A stretch of DNA of 64,000 nucleotides from Rhizobium bangladeshense (GTDB lineage: Bacteria > Pseudomonadota > Alphaproteobacteria > Rhizobiales > Rhizobiaceae). The number at the start of each line of letters is the position of its first letter. Positions within the stretch are counted from its first letter, which is position 1. Shown here one piece after another: positions 37,122 to 46,250 of the stretch. The DNA lies in contig NZ_CP071612.1 in the NCBI RefSeq assembly GCF_017357245.1, forward strand, positions 1,553,001 to 1,617,000. The letters run 5' to 3'. The translations under genes and the position numbers were made by a program. Under the pieces are notes generated by a model, which was not told the DNA's origin, did not search any database, and was given only the letters and a program-made list of their open reading frames with translations.

Positions 37122-37790
37122 GTGCCCGCTCGCCATGACATCCTCGACAGATCCTATGATGCTTTCCTCTTCGACATGGATGGAACGCTGCTGAACTCCA
37201 TTGCCGTCGTCGAGCGCGTCTGGAGCGAATGGGCAAGACGTCATGACTTCGAGCCGGAGGTTTTCCTGAAAACGATCCACGGCATCCGTGCCTCCGACGT
37301 GATCCGCGGCCTCGGTTTGCCGGGCGTCGATCCGGCCTACGAGGCGGATCTGCTGCTGGCCGAGGAGATGGAGGACGTCTCCGGCATCGTCGAAATCCCC
37401 GATGCCGTCCGCTTCCTTAACGCCATCCCCGACGGCAGATGGGCGATCGTCACCTCGGCGCCGATCGAGCTCGCCAGGCGCCGCATGGCTGCAGCCGGGA
37501 TTCCGATGCCGAAGGTCATGGTCAGCGGCCAGGAGGTCAGGGCCGGCAAGCCCAGCCCGGAAGGTTATCTGCTCGGTGCAAGCCGCCTCGGAGTCGAACC
37601 CGCGAAGTGCCTGGTCTTCGAAGATGCCGTTGCCGGCATTCTCGCCGGCGAGGCCTCCGGCGCCGACGTCGCGGTCATCACCGAAACCCACGCCACCCCT
37701 TTCGAAACCCCACATTTTTCGATTGCCAACTACCGGGCGTGGCAGCCCCGCCAGACCGCAGAAGGCCGGCTCAAGCTCACGGCGATCTGA
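37122..37790 (+). CDS. HAD-superfamily sugar phosphatase
   Basis: 222 residues. Motif I is DMDGTLLNS (nucleophile Asp near 18, FLFDMDGT), motif II is IVTSAP, and motifs III/IV are KPSPEGYLLGASRLG and CLVFEDAVAGILAGEASGAD. The cap is inserted after motif I (C1 type). It resembles yeast GPP/DOG-type glycerol- or deoxysugar-phosphatases. The start is GTG, with no ATG in frame before motif I. It is 78 bp after the TPR gene on the same strand. Confidence 0.88.
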   Translation: MPARHDILDRSYDAFLFDMDGTLLNSIAVVERVWSEWARRHDFEPEVFLKTIHGIRASDVIRGLGLPGVDPAYEADLLLAEEMEDVSGIVEIPDAVRFLNAIPDGRWAIVTSAPIELARRRMAAAGIPMPKVMVSGQEVRAGKPSPEGYLLGASRLGVEPAKCLVFEDAVAGILAGEASGADVAVITETHATPFETPHFSIANYRAWQPRQTAEGRLKLTAI

Positions 37791-37890
37791 CGGTTACCCG
37801 GAGAACTCCTTCCTTTTTATCCGATGCAGGCTTTTTCTGCTTGCATTGCACGCTCCGAAAAACTAAACGAAGCAAGCCGTTTCGGCAGGT

Positions 37891-37967
<77 letters not shown>

Positions 37968-38048
37968 TTTATCCCCTTGAAATCCCAGTCAGAACACCAT
38001 GTTGATGGTGAGTGCAGCGTGTACGTGGCCGCGGCTGAGAACGCGTCG

Positions 38049-38681
38049 TCAGTGCGGTTTCTGCGCGATTGCAATCATCGATTTTGCCAGAAGCGGAATC
38101 CTCCCGACATATTCGAAGTCGACGTCTTCGAAGCCTGTGTCGAGCAGTAGCGTGCTGAGTGTCTCAGGGGACCAGAATTTGATATGACCGTGGTCCTTGA
38201 GGGGCATGAAATGGTCATCCATTTTCCCGCTTACCGCCAAAGCCAGATTTTTCCAGTAACCGTGAAAAGGCGTCGATACGACTGCGATGCCTCCCGGTTT
38301 CACCAGATCGTACATGGTCGCCGAGAAAGCCTTCGGGTCGTAAACATGCTCCACGACCTCCAGGCTGATTACCGCATCGAAGGTGCCGTAACGGCTGGAA
38401 AGATCATCGTAGCCAGAACCGATTTCCAGCGGTAGATCGGGATGGACCGCTTTCGCTTTTGCGATGCCGTCCTCCGAGGGGTCGACGCCGACGACATCGT
38501 AACCTTTCTCCGCGAGCACCGAAGCAGCGCCGCCGGTGCCGCAGCCGAGATCGAAGACCGCCGTTTCGTTTGCCTCGTGGAAACTGCTTTCAAGAACATC
38601 GACAACGGTTGGCAAGATATAGGAATGAGCGGTCGTTGGCTTGGTGTGAACATAGGTAGTAGCGTCCAGTTCGATAGACAT
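38049..38681 (-). CDS. SAM-dependent class I methyltransferase
   Basis: 210 residues. SAM motif I VFDLGCGTGGAASVLAEKG, post-I acidic loop VVGVDPSEDGI and motif II GTFDAVISLEVVEHVYDP are all present. It resembles UbiG/Methyltransf_11-type enzymes, but its N-terminus (YVHTKPTTAHSYILPTVVDV) is not that of UbiG. The substrate is unknown. The ATG at 38681 has AGGAGG 5 nt upstream; the longer reading is rejected. It is convergent with the tRNA. Confidence 0.88.
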   Translation of the reverse strand: MSIELDATTYVHTKPTTAHSYILPTVVDVLESSFHEANETAVFDLGCGTGGAASVLAEKGYDVVGVDPSEDGIAKAKAVHPDLPLEIGSGYDDLSSRYGTFDAVISLEVVEHVYDPKAFSATMYDLVKPGGIAVVSTPFHGYWKNLALAVSGKMDDHFMPLKDHGHIKFWSPETLSTLLLDTGFEDVDFEYVGRIPLLAKSMIAIAQKPH

Positions 38682-39221
38682 TTTACCTCCTGAAAAAATA
38701 GCCTCCCAGCGCAATCGTACGGCGGACTTTGACGGCAGTGTGGTGCCGTTATGGCATTACGGTGATAAACGCCGATAGGCGTGGGTCAGCTGCGTCATCG
38801 GGCGGCACCCTCCGATGCGCATTGGCCCGAACCCTTTAAGACCCTCTTCATCACGATGCTTGATAGTCATGTCCGCGCCGGGGAATGTCTCGAAGTTGAT
38901 TGACAGGGGTGCCGCGAAGATGCTGAAAACGGGCCACACTTCGGATCTACGCCATTCGGCGGAAAAATAGCCCGTGTATCAGTTTTGGCCATTCCAAGTA
39001 AATGGCGAGATGACGTGCTCCCATAACGGGAGAGGTTCAAAAATAATCCCTCTAATTCTCTTTGAGAATCCATCACTGCGATGGACGAATAGTTTATTCT
39101 TGTTAAGTCTATACGGAGTTTTTGTTTAAAAAACAGATTTTGAATTGAAGGCGGCTTATTGCACTTCGCATTTTTGCGAATGCGTGTAGATTAACATTGT
39201 TCCTCTCACGGATGACCTGGT
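38682..39221. other. 540-bp non-coding stretch, AT-rich at its right end
   Basis: No convincing gene. Bases from about 39040 to 39200 are markedly AT-rich (runs such as TTTTTGTTTAAAAAACAGATT), with a small inverted repeat CGCATT / AATGCG near 39165-39182. It probably contains the promoter of the small ORF at 39222. Confidence 0.45.
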
Positions 39222-39449
39222 GTGAGCGCATCGGATATGAACCGGAATCTAACTTGCAGGCAGGCTCTCGCCGGTGCGTTCCAAGCTTTGTCGGACGAGG
39301 CGGTCAAGGCCGGCTGGCCGGAGGGTGACGTCGCCCTCGCACTTGCCGAGCTCGCTGAAGAGCGGGTGATCGAGGTGACTGCCAAGGTGATCATGGAAGG
39401 GTCCATCCAGCCGCCGTTCATCGCAGCCGGCGGCGGCCGCAATCGCTAA
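39222..39449 (+). CDS. Small hypothetical protein
   Basis: 75 residues from a GTG, or 70 from the ATG at 39237. It is soluble and helical (RQALAGAFQALSDEAVKAGW, VALALAELAEERVIEVTAKV). No family recognised. The codon use is normal for the chromosome, and a stop-free ORF with this amphipathic pattern supports a real gene. Confidence 0.55.
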   Translation: MSASDMNRNLTCRQALAGAFQALSDEAVKAGWPEGDVALALAELAEERVIEVTAKVIMEGSIQPPFIAAGGGRNR

Positions 39450-39534
39450 GGCATGTTGCGACAACGCCGTCCACTGGATCAGGATTGTACCGCTAAGAGC
39501 GAGTCCGAAGGATCGCGACGCGCCTGAGCCAGTC

Positions 39535-39777
39535 TCACAGCAGCAATCCTGCCGTCTTCGCCGCCGTGACAAAGGAAACCTGTGCGGTCCGCGGACTGCG
39601 CAGCCCATCGAGCGCATCAAGGCAATGTTGGAGTGCGATCCGATAATCGCGCCCGCGTTTGCCCGGCCACCGTTTCAGATATTCGACGGCATCCCAGGCG
39701 GTGGAAACGATCAGACTGCTGGTTGGAGAATGGACTCGGACAGGGTAGGGAAAGCGTTTATCACTCAACGTTTGCAC
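39535..39777 (-). CDS. DUF982 family protein
   Basis: 80 residues starting at GTG. It matches the DUF982 pattern: a central AVEYLKRWPGKRGRDYRIAL, then CLDALDGLRSPRTAQVSFVT and AAKTAGL. Such proteins are abundant, small and uncharacterised in Rhizobiales and often lie in accessory regions. Confidence 0.78.
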   Translation of the reverse strand: MQTLSDKRFPYPVRVHSPTSSLIVSTAWDAVEYLKRWPGKRGRDYRIALQHCLDALDGLRSPRTAQVSFVTAAKTAGLLL

Positions 39778-39952
39778 TCGCTACTTCTTGCTACAAAACG
39801 CGGCAAACGCGCGCGCAAAAATATTGTTCCACAGGAATTTGCGCAGTTGCTAAAATTCGGACCCTCGCGCATAATAACTTCATTGCCGGTTGCGGAGGGC
39901 GGCCGGCGATGCAAGCGTGTAGGCGTTTGCCCTCGGAGGGAAGTGCGGCGTG

Positions 39953-40165
39953 ATGTTACGATCAACAATTCATCCGCATGATTTACCGCTCTTTTCGGAA
40001 GATCTCGATCTGCTTTCGCAGGTGCTTGACAAGGTATGTAACGAACGCGGACTCGTCAGGACGACGCCGGAGGCCGAGAGGATCGGTGCGGTCATCATTC
40101 AGCTTTACAGGCAGGGCGTGAAAGACGGCGGCAAACTCGCCGACCTTGCCAAGACTTATCTCTGA
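39953..40165 (+). CDS. Small hypothetical protein
   Basis: 70 residues (MLRSTIHPHDLPLFSEDLDL ... IIQLYRQGVKDGGKLADLAK). A GGAGGGAAG run lies upstream. It resembles short rhizobial helical proteins of unknown role. A GTG three bases earlier is an alternative start. Confidence 0.6.
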   Translation: MLRSTIHPHDLPLFSEDLDLLSQVLDKVCNERGLVRTTPEAERIGAVIIQLYRQGVKDGGKLADLAKTYL

Positions 40166-40225
40166 TACGCGGTTTCCGCGACAATGGATGGGACAATAAG
40201 ACGTGACGACGACGATTGCCTTCAG

Positions 40226-40519
40226 TTAATCGTCATTCGCGGCATTGAGATTTTCTGGCCGGATGCCGTCATCGCTTGATGTCCGTGCCCGCAGGCGGAT
40301 GCCAGGGCCGCCTTCATCTTGGTTGCCGCTCGAAAGAAAGATGATGCCCTGCGCCTCGAGCGTGCTGCGCAGATCGAACAGCGCATGCGGCTCGCCCTCA
40401 AACTCACCCTTTTCCAATGCCGTCACGGTCTCGACCGGAAGGCCGCTTGCGGTGGCGAGCTCTTCGATGCTCATTCCGATCATGGCGCGCGCGCCGCGTA
40501 TCTGCGTTGCTGTTATCAT
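40226..40519 (-). CDS. Small XRE-type helix-turn-helix protein
   Basis: 97 residues. The N-terminal 60 form a Cro/CI helix-turn-helix: TATQIRGARAMIGMSIEELA, TASGLPVETVTALEKGEFEG. An acidic tail follows. The ATG at 40519 is chosen because the helix-turn-helix starts there; the longer reading adds 53 atypical residues. The target is unknown. Such proteins are sometimes antitoxins or local regulators, but no toxin gene is adjacent. Confidence 0.72.
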   Translation of the reverse strand: MITATQIRGARAMIGMSIEELATASGLPVETVTALEKGEFEGEPHALFDLRSTLEAQGIIFLSSGNQDEGGPGIRLRARTSSDDGIRPENLNAANDD

Positions 40520-40674
40520 GGTGGAAAATCTAGCGCATTTGCGGGGCTTCGCAAGTGGGGCGGCGGTTTGAATGCACTCATAAGGCGGCGATGATTTGGC
40601 GCGTACGGGCTCGAATGATCCGCGGCCCGTTTGGGACGGTCGCGATGGGCGAGCTATCCGTGACCCTGCAGTCT

Positions 40675-41868
40675 TCAAGTATCCTGCAATTTTACACCAA
40701 ACAGATCATCATGCATGCGCTCGACGGCGATCCCCATGCCTCCTATCAGGGCGGCGCGGTTGCCAAAACGGCTGATCTCGATGCGCGGCGGGTAAGGCGT
40801 GCAACGTGGGAGAAAGCGCTGGATGGCATTTACGAGCTCCGGCCTTGCGCCGATGCTGCCGCCAGTGATCACCAGTTCGGGGTCGAGCATTGCTCCGATG
40901 GCAGCAATGGCGACCGCCACCAGCCGTGCCGTCTCTTCGATTGCGGCGATGGCGCTCGTTTCGCCCGCATTGAATGCAGCGAAGAGATCGGCCACCGTAG
41001 AGGCGTTGCGCCCACCAAAACCGGCATAGCGGCGCAACATCGCTGCACTGCCGACCGCACTCTCAAAGGTTCCCAGCATAAAACCGCCGGGATCAAAAGC
41101 ATCGCCGCCAAGTGGAAGATAAGCGATTTCGCCGGCCGCGCCGCGCGCGCCGCGCAACAGCGCGCCATTGGCGATGATGCCCATGCCGACGCCCGTCCCA
41201 AGTGCCACGAAAGCAAAATTGCCGACCTCGATCCCGTGTCCCCGCCATCTCTCCCCTTGCGCGGCAAGGTTGACGTCATTCTCGACGATCAGAGGTATGC
41301 CCATCTTATCGCTGAAGACTTGCCGCAGATCCATTGCGTCGATGCCAGGAATGTTTGGTGCGACGTTGATATGTCCGGTGGCGGGATCGAGTACGCCGGG
41401 ACTGCCAAGAACGACGAGACGCAGCTTGTCGGCCTTGGTCCCGGCCGCGAGCGCGAGTTGAGTGATGAGGTCACTGAACTGGTTGACGAGATGCGGCCCG
41501 CCGCGCGGGTCGGTGGGAACTGTGGTTTCGGCAACAACGTTGCCCAACAGATCGCAAATAGCCGCAGCGATCTTGGTGCCTCCCAGATCGATCGAAACGG
41601 CTAGGGCCGCCCTTGCGTTGATTTCGTAGATGATCGCGTTCCGGCCGGGACGACCATCGGTCTGCCCGACGGGTTTCAGCCACCCGTCATCCTCAAGATC
41701 GCGCACGACATCGGAAATCGTCTGCTTCGACAGGCCGGTCAGCTTGGCAATGTCGGCGCGGGAGATCCTACCCTTGGCTAACACGGTCCGGATCACCGCG
41801 TTCGTCGAAATCTTTCGCGCGATGGGAGTCTGTACGAGAGACGACGGTATTGCCATCCGGCTGCTCAT
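40675..41868 (-). CDS. ROK-family transcriptional repressor
   Basis: 397 residues. The N-terminal winged helix (about 15-75: RTVLAKGRISRADIAKLTGL, SKQTISDVVRDLEDDGW) is followed by a ROK sugar-kinase-like domain with SIDLGGTKIAAAICD and NDVNLAAQGE. The zinc motif typical of ROK repressors (CxCGxxGCxE) is replaced by a Cys-free segment around PLGGDAFDPGGFMLGTFES. That it controls the divergent glycosidase/ABC genes is inferred from position. An inverted repeat lies 33 bp upstream. Confidence 0.87.
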   Translation of the reverse strand: MSSRMAIPSSLVQTPIARKISTNAVIRTVLAKGRISRADIAKLTGLSKQTISDVVRDLEDDGWLKPVGQTDGRPGRNAIIYEINARAALAVSIDLGGTKIAAAICDLLGNVVAETTVPTDPRGGPHLVNQFSDLITQLALAAGTKADKLRLVVLGSPGVLDPATGHINVAPNIPGIDAMDLRQVFSDKMGIPLIVENDVNLAAQGERWRGHGIEVGNFAFVALGTGVGMGIIANGALLRGARGAAGEIAYLPLGGDAFDPGGFMLGTFESAVGSAAMLRRYAGFGGRNASTVADLFAAFNAGETSAIAAIEETARLVAVAIAAIGAMLDPELVITGGSIGARPELVNAIQRFLPRCTPYPPRIEISRFGNRAALIGGMGIAVERMHDDLFGVKLQDT

Positions 41869-41900
41869 CCCAATTAGTTCGAAGCATATACCTAATGAAA

Positions 41901-41922
41901 GATGGTTCGGTTCTCAACCATC
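41901..41922. promoter_or_regulatory. Inverted repeat, possible ROK operator
   Basis: GATGGTT and AACCATC form a perfect 7-bp inverted repeat separated by 8 bp, 33 bp upstream of the repressor start. Position fits autoregulation. Confidence 0.4.
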
Positions 41923-42003
41923 ACGAAATGACGGGTGTAGACCTTCAACCCTATCTTCATAGCTGGGTTCAGTAACACGCAAGCTGACAATTTGTCTACG
42001 TCC

Positions 42004-42031
42004 TTGACAAACTGGGAGCCCCCTGTAGGCT
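42004..42031 (+). promoter_or_regulatory. Possible sigma-70 promoter of the glycosidase operon
   Basis: Perfect TTGACA -35, 16-bp spacer, weak -10 (TAGGCT). It faces the glycosidase gene. Confidence 0.4.
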
Positions 42032-42215
42032 GAGTTTAACGCGCAATCAAATGCGCGATCTGAAGAGGGTCGAGGACAAGTATGCGCCATACATATTGTC
42101 TGGGTCGCCGCACACGCGCCAAGATCGCCCAAGGAGCAATTGGCTCAGACTGGTTCAGCTATTTTTCCGTTTTGCATTCTGCAGGTTTCTCAACGAGGCT
42201 GTCGGGGACCTGCCG

Positions 42216-43973
42216 ATGATAAAGCCCTCGACGGATGGACAGCTTTCAGCCGATGCAGCCGTCTTGCTGCCGATCATGGCGCCCCGCCTTCAGGGCGATG
42301 TCCACCCGGGCGGATATGCCGATCTTGCCCTTTGGGGTGCCGGCAGCCTGGGGCGTGTGCGGTTTTCTCCGATTTCCGGCCCTTATACGTACGCTCCGAA
42401 CCGGCTCGTCTCGAAACGGGGCGGTGTTTTTGTTGCGCAGTCGCAGCCTGTGATGCTGATCAGCGGAGTGAGGCTGCAGGGCATCTACCCGGCGCGCCGT
42501 TGCGCCTGGTGGCACGAACCGGATGGGCAGGGCGCTAAAGCGAAGATGTCTCGGAGCGATCATCGGCAGGTCTTCGAAATGGGCTGGGGTGTCCTTATCG
42601 TGGATGCTCTCGATTCCGAACTGCGGATTGTCGGTGGCGCCTCGAGAGACGAAGCCGAGAAAGCGCTCGATCTCACCAAAGCTGCCATTATCGCCGAAGC
42701 CGCTGAATATGTGACACGTTGCGACATGACGCCCGAGGCCGACCCGCTGATGCGCAGCATGGTCAGCCAGGGCGTACATGCAGCCCTATCCAGCATAAGG
42801 CTCGACGAAAACGGCGCCTTCGCGGGTCTTGCCGCCGGACAGGCCTATAGCGCTCCGGCGCGGACCTATTACCGCGACGGCTACTGGACGATGCAGCCGT
42901 TGTTGACGCTTGCACCGGAGGCCGTGCGCGAGGAGATCCGCTTGCTCGCCAAGGGGGTGCAGCCGGATGGGGAGGCTCCAAGTGGCGTGATCGTGACAGG
43001 GCCTGCACAATCAGACGCTTGGCAACGTTTCGTCGGCGATTGCAGTGCCAATCCTAAAACCCACAAAAGGGCGGTTCCGGAATACCACAACCGTCCGCAG
43101 GACTGGTGGAGCGACCACTTCGACAGCCCGCTGTTCTTCATTCTTTTCCTGAATGACTATGTCGTCGCAAACCAGGATCTGGCCGAGGTGCAGCTGCACT
43201 GGCCGCTCGTCAAGGCAATCACCGACCGCTACTTCGGCCTGGCTGGCCCCAACAGCGTTCTGCCGCTGAAACCGCGTAATGATCGGGACTGGGCGGACAA
43301 CGTCTTTCGCGAGGGTCTTGTCTCGTATGATCTCGGCCTTTTCGTCGGTGCCATGGACGCGGTGGCAAGGCTCGGCGAGAAGCTCGATCCGGCGCTTGCC
43401 CGTCGTGCGCGCCAAACAGCAGATCTCGCCCGCGCCGAAATTGAAGCCAGGCTCTTCGTGCCGGAAACGGGTGGATATCTCGACTATGGAATGCCCGGCG
43501 CTTTTGTCGAAGATCATTTGGCCCTCGACAGCCTCACCTTGTCGCGGTTCGGTGCAATCTCGCGGCAGAAGGCTATAGGCCTGCTCAAAGCATTTGAAAC
43601 CAGACTGGAAACGCGTCACAATCAACACCAACCCTATGGCAGCTGGGGCGTGATGTGCGCCTATCCGCCGTTCAAGCGGCAAGCCGATCTACGATCCAAA
43701 ACCGCCTTTCCCTACCGCTATCACAATGGCTCGGACTGGCCTTATTGGGATGGCGTCTATGCCGAGGAGCGCCTGCGCCTCGGGCTTGGAGGCGCCCGTT
43801 ATGCGCTGACACGCTGGTGGGAAACCTGCCTTGACAACGGCTGGCTCGGCGCGGTGGAATATTTCTCGCCGCCATATGGACGCGGCTCACTGCTTCAAGG
43901 CTGGAGCGCCATGCCGGCGGCCGTCGTTTTGAAATATGGGCTTGACGCCGCAAATTCGGAGCCGATGTCATGA
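42216..43973 (+). CDS. Six-hairpin (alpha/alpha)6 glycosidase, MGH1/GH63-like
   Basis: 585 residues, cytoplasmic (no signal peptide). The C-terminal two-thirds has the Trp- and Asp/Glu-rich repeats of alpha/alpha barrel glycosidases: TYYRDGYWTMQPLLTLAPEA, DWADNVFREGLVSYDLGLFV and YHNGSDWPYWDGVYAEERLR. I place it near mannosylglycerate hydrolase-like/GH63/amylo-glucosidase proteins; substrate unknown. It precedes a sugar ABC importer on the same strand (with an opposite-strand GNAT between) and is divergent from a ROK repressor, so it probably cleaves an imported oligosaccharide. ATG 42216 is preferred over 42051. Confidence 0.75.
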   Translation: MIKPSTDGQLSADAAVLLPIMAPRLQGDVHPGGYADLALWGAGSLGRVRFSPISGPYTYAPNRLVSKRGGVFVAQSQPVMLISGVRLQGIYPARRCAWWHEPDGQGAKAKMSRSDHRQVFEMGWGVLIVDALDSELRIVGGASRDEAEKALDLTKAAIIAEAAEYVTRCDMTPEADPLMRSMVSQGVHAALSSIRLDENGAFAGLAAGQAYSAPARTYYRDGYWTMQPLLTLAPEAVREEIRLLAKGVQPDGEAPSGVIVTGPAQSDAWQRFVGDCSANPKTHKRAVPEYHNRPQDWWSDHFDSPLFFILFLNDYVVANQDLAEVQLHWPLVKAITDRYFGLAGPNSVLPLKPRNDRDWADNVFREGLVSYDLGLFVGAMDAVARLGEKLDPALARRARQTADLARAEIEARLFVPETGGYLDYGMPGAFVEDHLALDSLTLSRFGAISRQKAIGLLKAFETRLETRHNQHQPYGSWGVMCAYPPFKRQADLRSKTAFPYRYHNGSDWPYWDGVYAEERLRLGLGGARYALTRWWETCLDNGWLGAVEYFSPPYGRGSLLQGWSAMPAAVVLKYGLDAANSEPMS

Positions 43974-43993
43974 GCGATCTGGCGCCGTCGACT

Positions 43994-44608
43994 TTAGCGG
44001 GAACCCTCATCGATCCGCATTGCAAAGGCGACCGCGCCATCGCGTTCCAACTCGGAAAACCCCAGGTGACGGTAGAAGCCTCTGGCCCGCTCGTTGGCGG
44101 GGTCGACGCCGAGATGCACGGCCGTAACCCCGTGATCTCGAAGCGCCTGCAGCTCGGTATTTATCATTTTTCGTCCCCAGCCGCTGGCCTGAAGCCCGGG
44201 GAGGATGTTGATGTGAAGATGCGCCGGATACTGGTCTTGAAGCCAGACCGTCCCGCTGCGCGGATTTTGGATTCGTTCCAGGACGTCGGCGTCGCGCGGG
44301 CGGGTCGGCGACAGTCCGGCGATCTCTCGGCGCACGACCGGCCACCAGTTTGCCGCCAGGTCCTGGTCGAACCGGCTGGTGTCGGGTGCGCCCACGACAT
44401 AGCCGGCCGGGCGGCCGTCATGGACGAGGACAAACGCAAAGTCTTTGGCGAACTTGAGGTACGGCACCGACCAGATGTAGCCGGGAAGACGCGGGTCGCT
44501 ATAGAGAGCGCTGGCATCGTGCCCGCCATTCGCGGTTTTCAGGCAGATTTCAAAAAAGGTTTCGATATCCGCTTCGATCGCGGGACGGATGAAGCAGCTG
44601 GTGTCCAT
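43994..44608 (-). CDS. GNAT-family N-acetyltransferase
   Basis: 204 residues. It starts MDTSCFIRPAIEADIETFFE. The acetyl-CoA binding strand and loop are in HINILPGLQASGWGRKMINT and the terminal strand in VDPANERARGFYRHLGFSEL. Related sequences include the acetyltransferase-like domain associated with O-GlcNAc hydrolases. An AGGAGG lies 13 nt upstream. It is convergent with the glycosidase gene (20 bp) and divergent from the ABC binding protein gene. Confidence 0.85.
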   Translation of the reverse strand: MDTSCFIRPAIEADIETFFEICLKTANGGHDASALYSDPRLPGYIWSVPYLKFAKDFAFVLVHDGRPAGYVVGAPDTSRFDQDLAANWWPVVRREIAGLSPTRPRDADVLERIQNPRSGTVWLQDQYPAHLHINILPGLQASGWGRKMINTELQALRDHGVTAVHLGVDPANERARGFYRHLGFSELERDGAVAFAMRIDEGSR

Positions 44609-44785
44609 CACTATGCCACCTCCTGCGTGGCGCTTCGTCATTTTTGGTCGCGAGAGGAGCTGATGCATTGACGATTACCTCAGATTCGCCGGTCAGGCAA
44701 AGCTCTGGGGGAAGAAATCGTTCGGCCGGTGCCTGGCACGAGGCCTGAGCGGGGAGTGGAGAATAAACCAAGTGAGGTGGAGCAG

Positions 44786-46120
44786 ATGAAAAGAAGCGTG
44801 AAATCGATCAGCATACTGCCTGCATACCCATTGAAAGTAGCCGTCGCGCTTGCCGGCGCGGCGCTTGTGAGTTTCGGACTTTCCACCGCCCGCGCCGACG
44901 ACCTGCCGGTTTGGGACGACCAGACCTATGAAGGTCAAAGCGCGGTCATCGAACAACTGAATAAGGAGTTCGAAGCTGCCCATCCCGGCGTCACCATCAA
45001 ACGCACCGCCCGCACTTTCGACGACATGAAGCTGACGCTGAAGCTCGCGGTTTCGGCCGGTGACGGCCCTGTCGTTACCAAGGTCAACCAGGGTGCCGGC
45101 GACATGGGTGCGATGGTAAAGGAAGGGTTGCTCCTGCCGGTCGACGATTACATCAAGAAATATGGCTGGGATAAGCGGCAGTCGGACTCCGTGCTTGCTC
45201 GAGATCGTTGGGACGGGGCAAAGTTCGGGGTCGGCAAGACCTACGGCATATCAGGCCTCGCCGAGATCGTCGGCCTTTATTACAACAAGAAGATTCTTGC
45301 CGACGCGGGAGTCGCGGTGCCGCAAACCTTCGAGGAGTTTCTGGCCGGTCTCGATAAGCTGAAGGAAAAGGGCGTCGCGCCGTTCATGATGGGCACGGCC
45401 AAGCAGCATCTGGCCTTGCACATGATCGGCGCCATCGAGCAGGCGCATATCGATGCGAGCAATCGCGCCGAACTGGACGATCTGATCTACGGCCGGGGCG
45501 GCTCCTGGAACACCAAAGCGAATATCGAATCCGCCAAACTCGTACAAAAATGGGCGCAGGGCGGCTATTTCTTCCCAGGTTTCGAGGGCATCTCAGGTGA
45601 TGACGCCGTTCAGCTCTTCATATCGGGGCAGGGCGCATTCCTGATCTCCGGGACCTGGTATTTCGGTGACATGCAACACAATCCCGATATCGGCTTCATG
45701 GCCATTCCCGCCCCGAAAGGTATCGCCAAGCCGCTCAGCGTCGGCGGCGTCGATCTTGCCTGGGCGATAACGAGCCTTGCCAAAGACAAGACCAAGCAGG
45801 ACCTTGCCGGCGACTATATCGACTATATGGTTTCGGAAAAGGCTGCTGAAACCTGGGCCAATGCCGGCTACCTCCCGGCAACTTCGCTGGCGCCGGACGC
45901 AAAACCGAAGCTCACGCCACTGCTTACGTCGGGCATCGAAATGTGGAAGACCCTCAATGCCAACGATGCTCTCGGCCATTATCCCGACTGGTCGAGCCCG
46001 ACGATGCTGAAGACGATAGACGACAACACGCCACTTCTCTTGTCCGGCAATATCACGCCCGAAGCCTTTGTCGACGCCATGGACAAGGATTATCAGGCTT
46101 ATCTGAAGGATAAGAAATAG
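44786..46120 (+). CDS. Sugar ABC transporter, periplasmic binding protein (family 1)
   Basis: 444 residues. The signal peptide (about 1-35, ALAGAALVSFGLSTARA) precedes a MalE-type fold: VWDDQTYEGQSAVIEQLNKE, FGVGKTYGISGLAEIVGLYY, ALFISGQGAFLISGTWYFGD-type C-lobe segment. The ligand is probably an oligosaccharide. ATG 44786 follows GGTGGAG. The two permease genes come next, so this is the first gene of a three-gene importer without its own ATPase. Confidence 0.93.
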   Translation: MKRSVKSISILPAYPLKVAVALAGAALVSFGLSTARADDLPVWDDQTYEGQSAVIEQLNKEFEAAHPGVTIKRTARTFDDMKLTLKLAVSAGDGPVVTKVNQGAGDMGAMVKEGLLLPVDDYIKKYGWDKRQSDSVLARDRWDGAKFGVGKTYGISGLAEIVGLYYNKKILADAGVAVPQTFEEFLAGLDKLKEKGVAPFMMGTAKQHLALHMIGAIEQAHIDASNRAELDDLIYGRGGSWNTKANIESAKLVQKWAQGGYFFPGFEGISGDDAVQLFISGQGAFLISGTWYFGDMQHNPDIGFMAIPAPKGIAKPLSVGGVDLAWAITSLAKDKTKQDLAGDYIDYMVSEKAAETWANAGYLPATSLAPDAKPKLTPLLTSGIEMWKTLNANDALGHYPDWSSPTMLKTIDDNTPLLLSGNITPEAFVDAMDKDYQAYLKDKK

Positions 46121-46250
46121 GAGGCGAGGGGCCGTCGCGGCCGGCCATTTGGCGGTCGTGAGCGGCGTCTCGCGGACCACTTTAAAACCAGCGCAGCAAG
46201 CTGCGGCTTGCTGCGTGATGACCAGAGCTTTGGCTTCACGGAGTATTGGG

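Larger units (their letters stand above)
41869..42215. other. Divergent control region of the ROK repressor and the glycosidase operon
   Basis: 347 bp without a supported gene. It contains the possible operator at 41901 and promoter at 42004. An ORF extends upstream from the glycosidase to 42051, but its residues look non-coding, so most of 42032-42215 would be leader. Confidence 0.5.

Noticed and set aside
40226..40519. Toxin-antitoxin antitoxin
   Set aside because: The XRE protein has no adjacent RelE-, HigB- or Fic-like gene.
43970..44671. 233-residue plus-strand ORF following the glycosidase
   Set aside because: It is antisense to the GNAT gene, whose motifs are clear on the minus strand.
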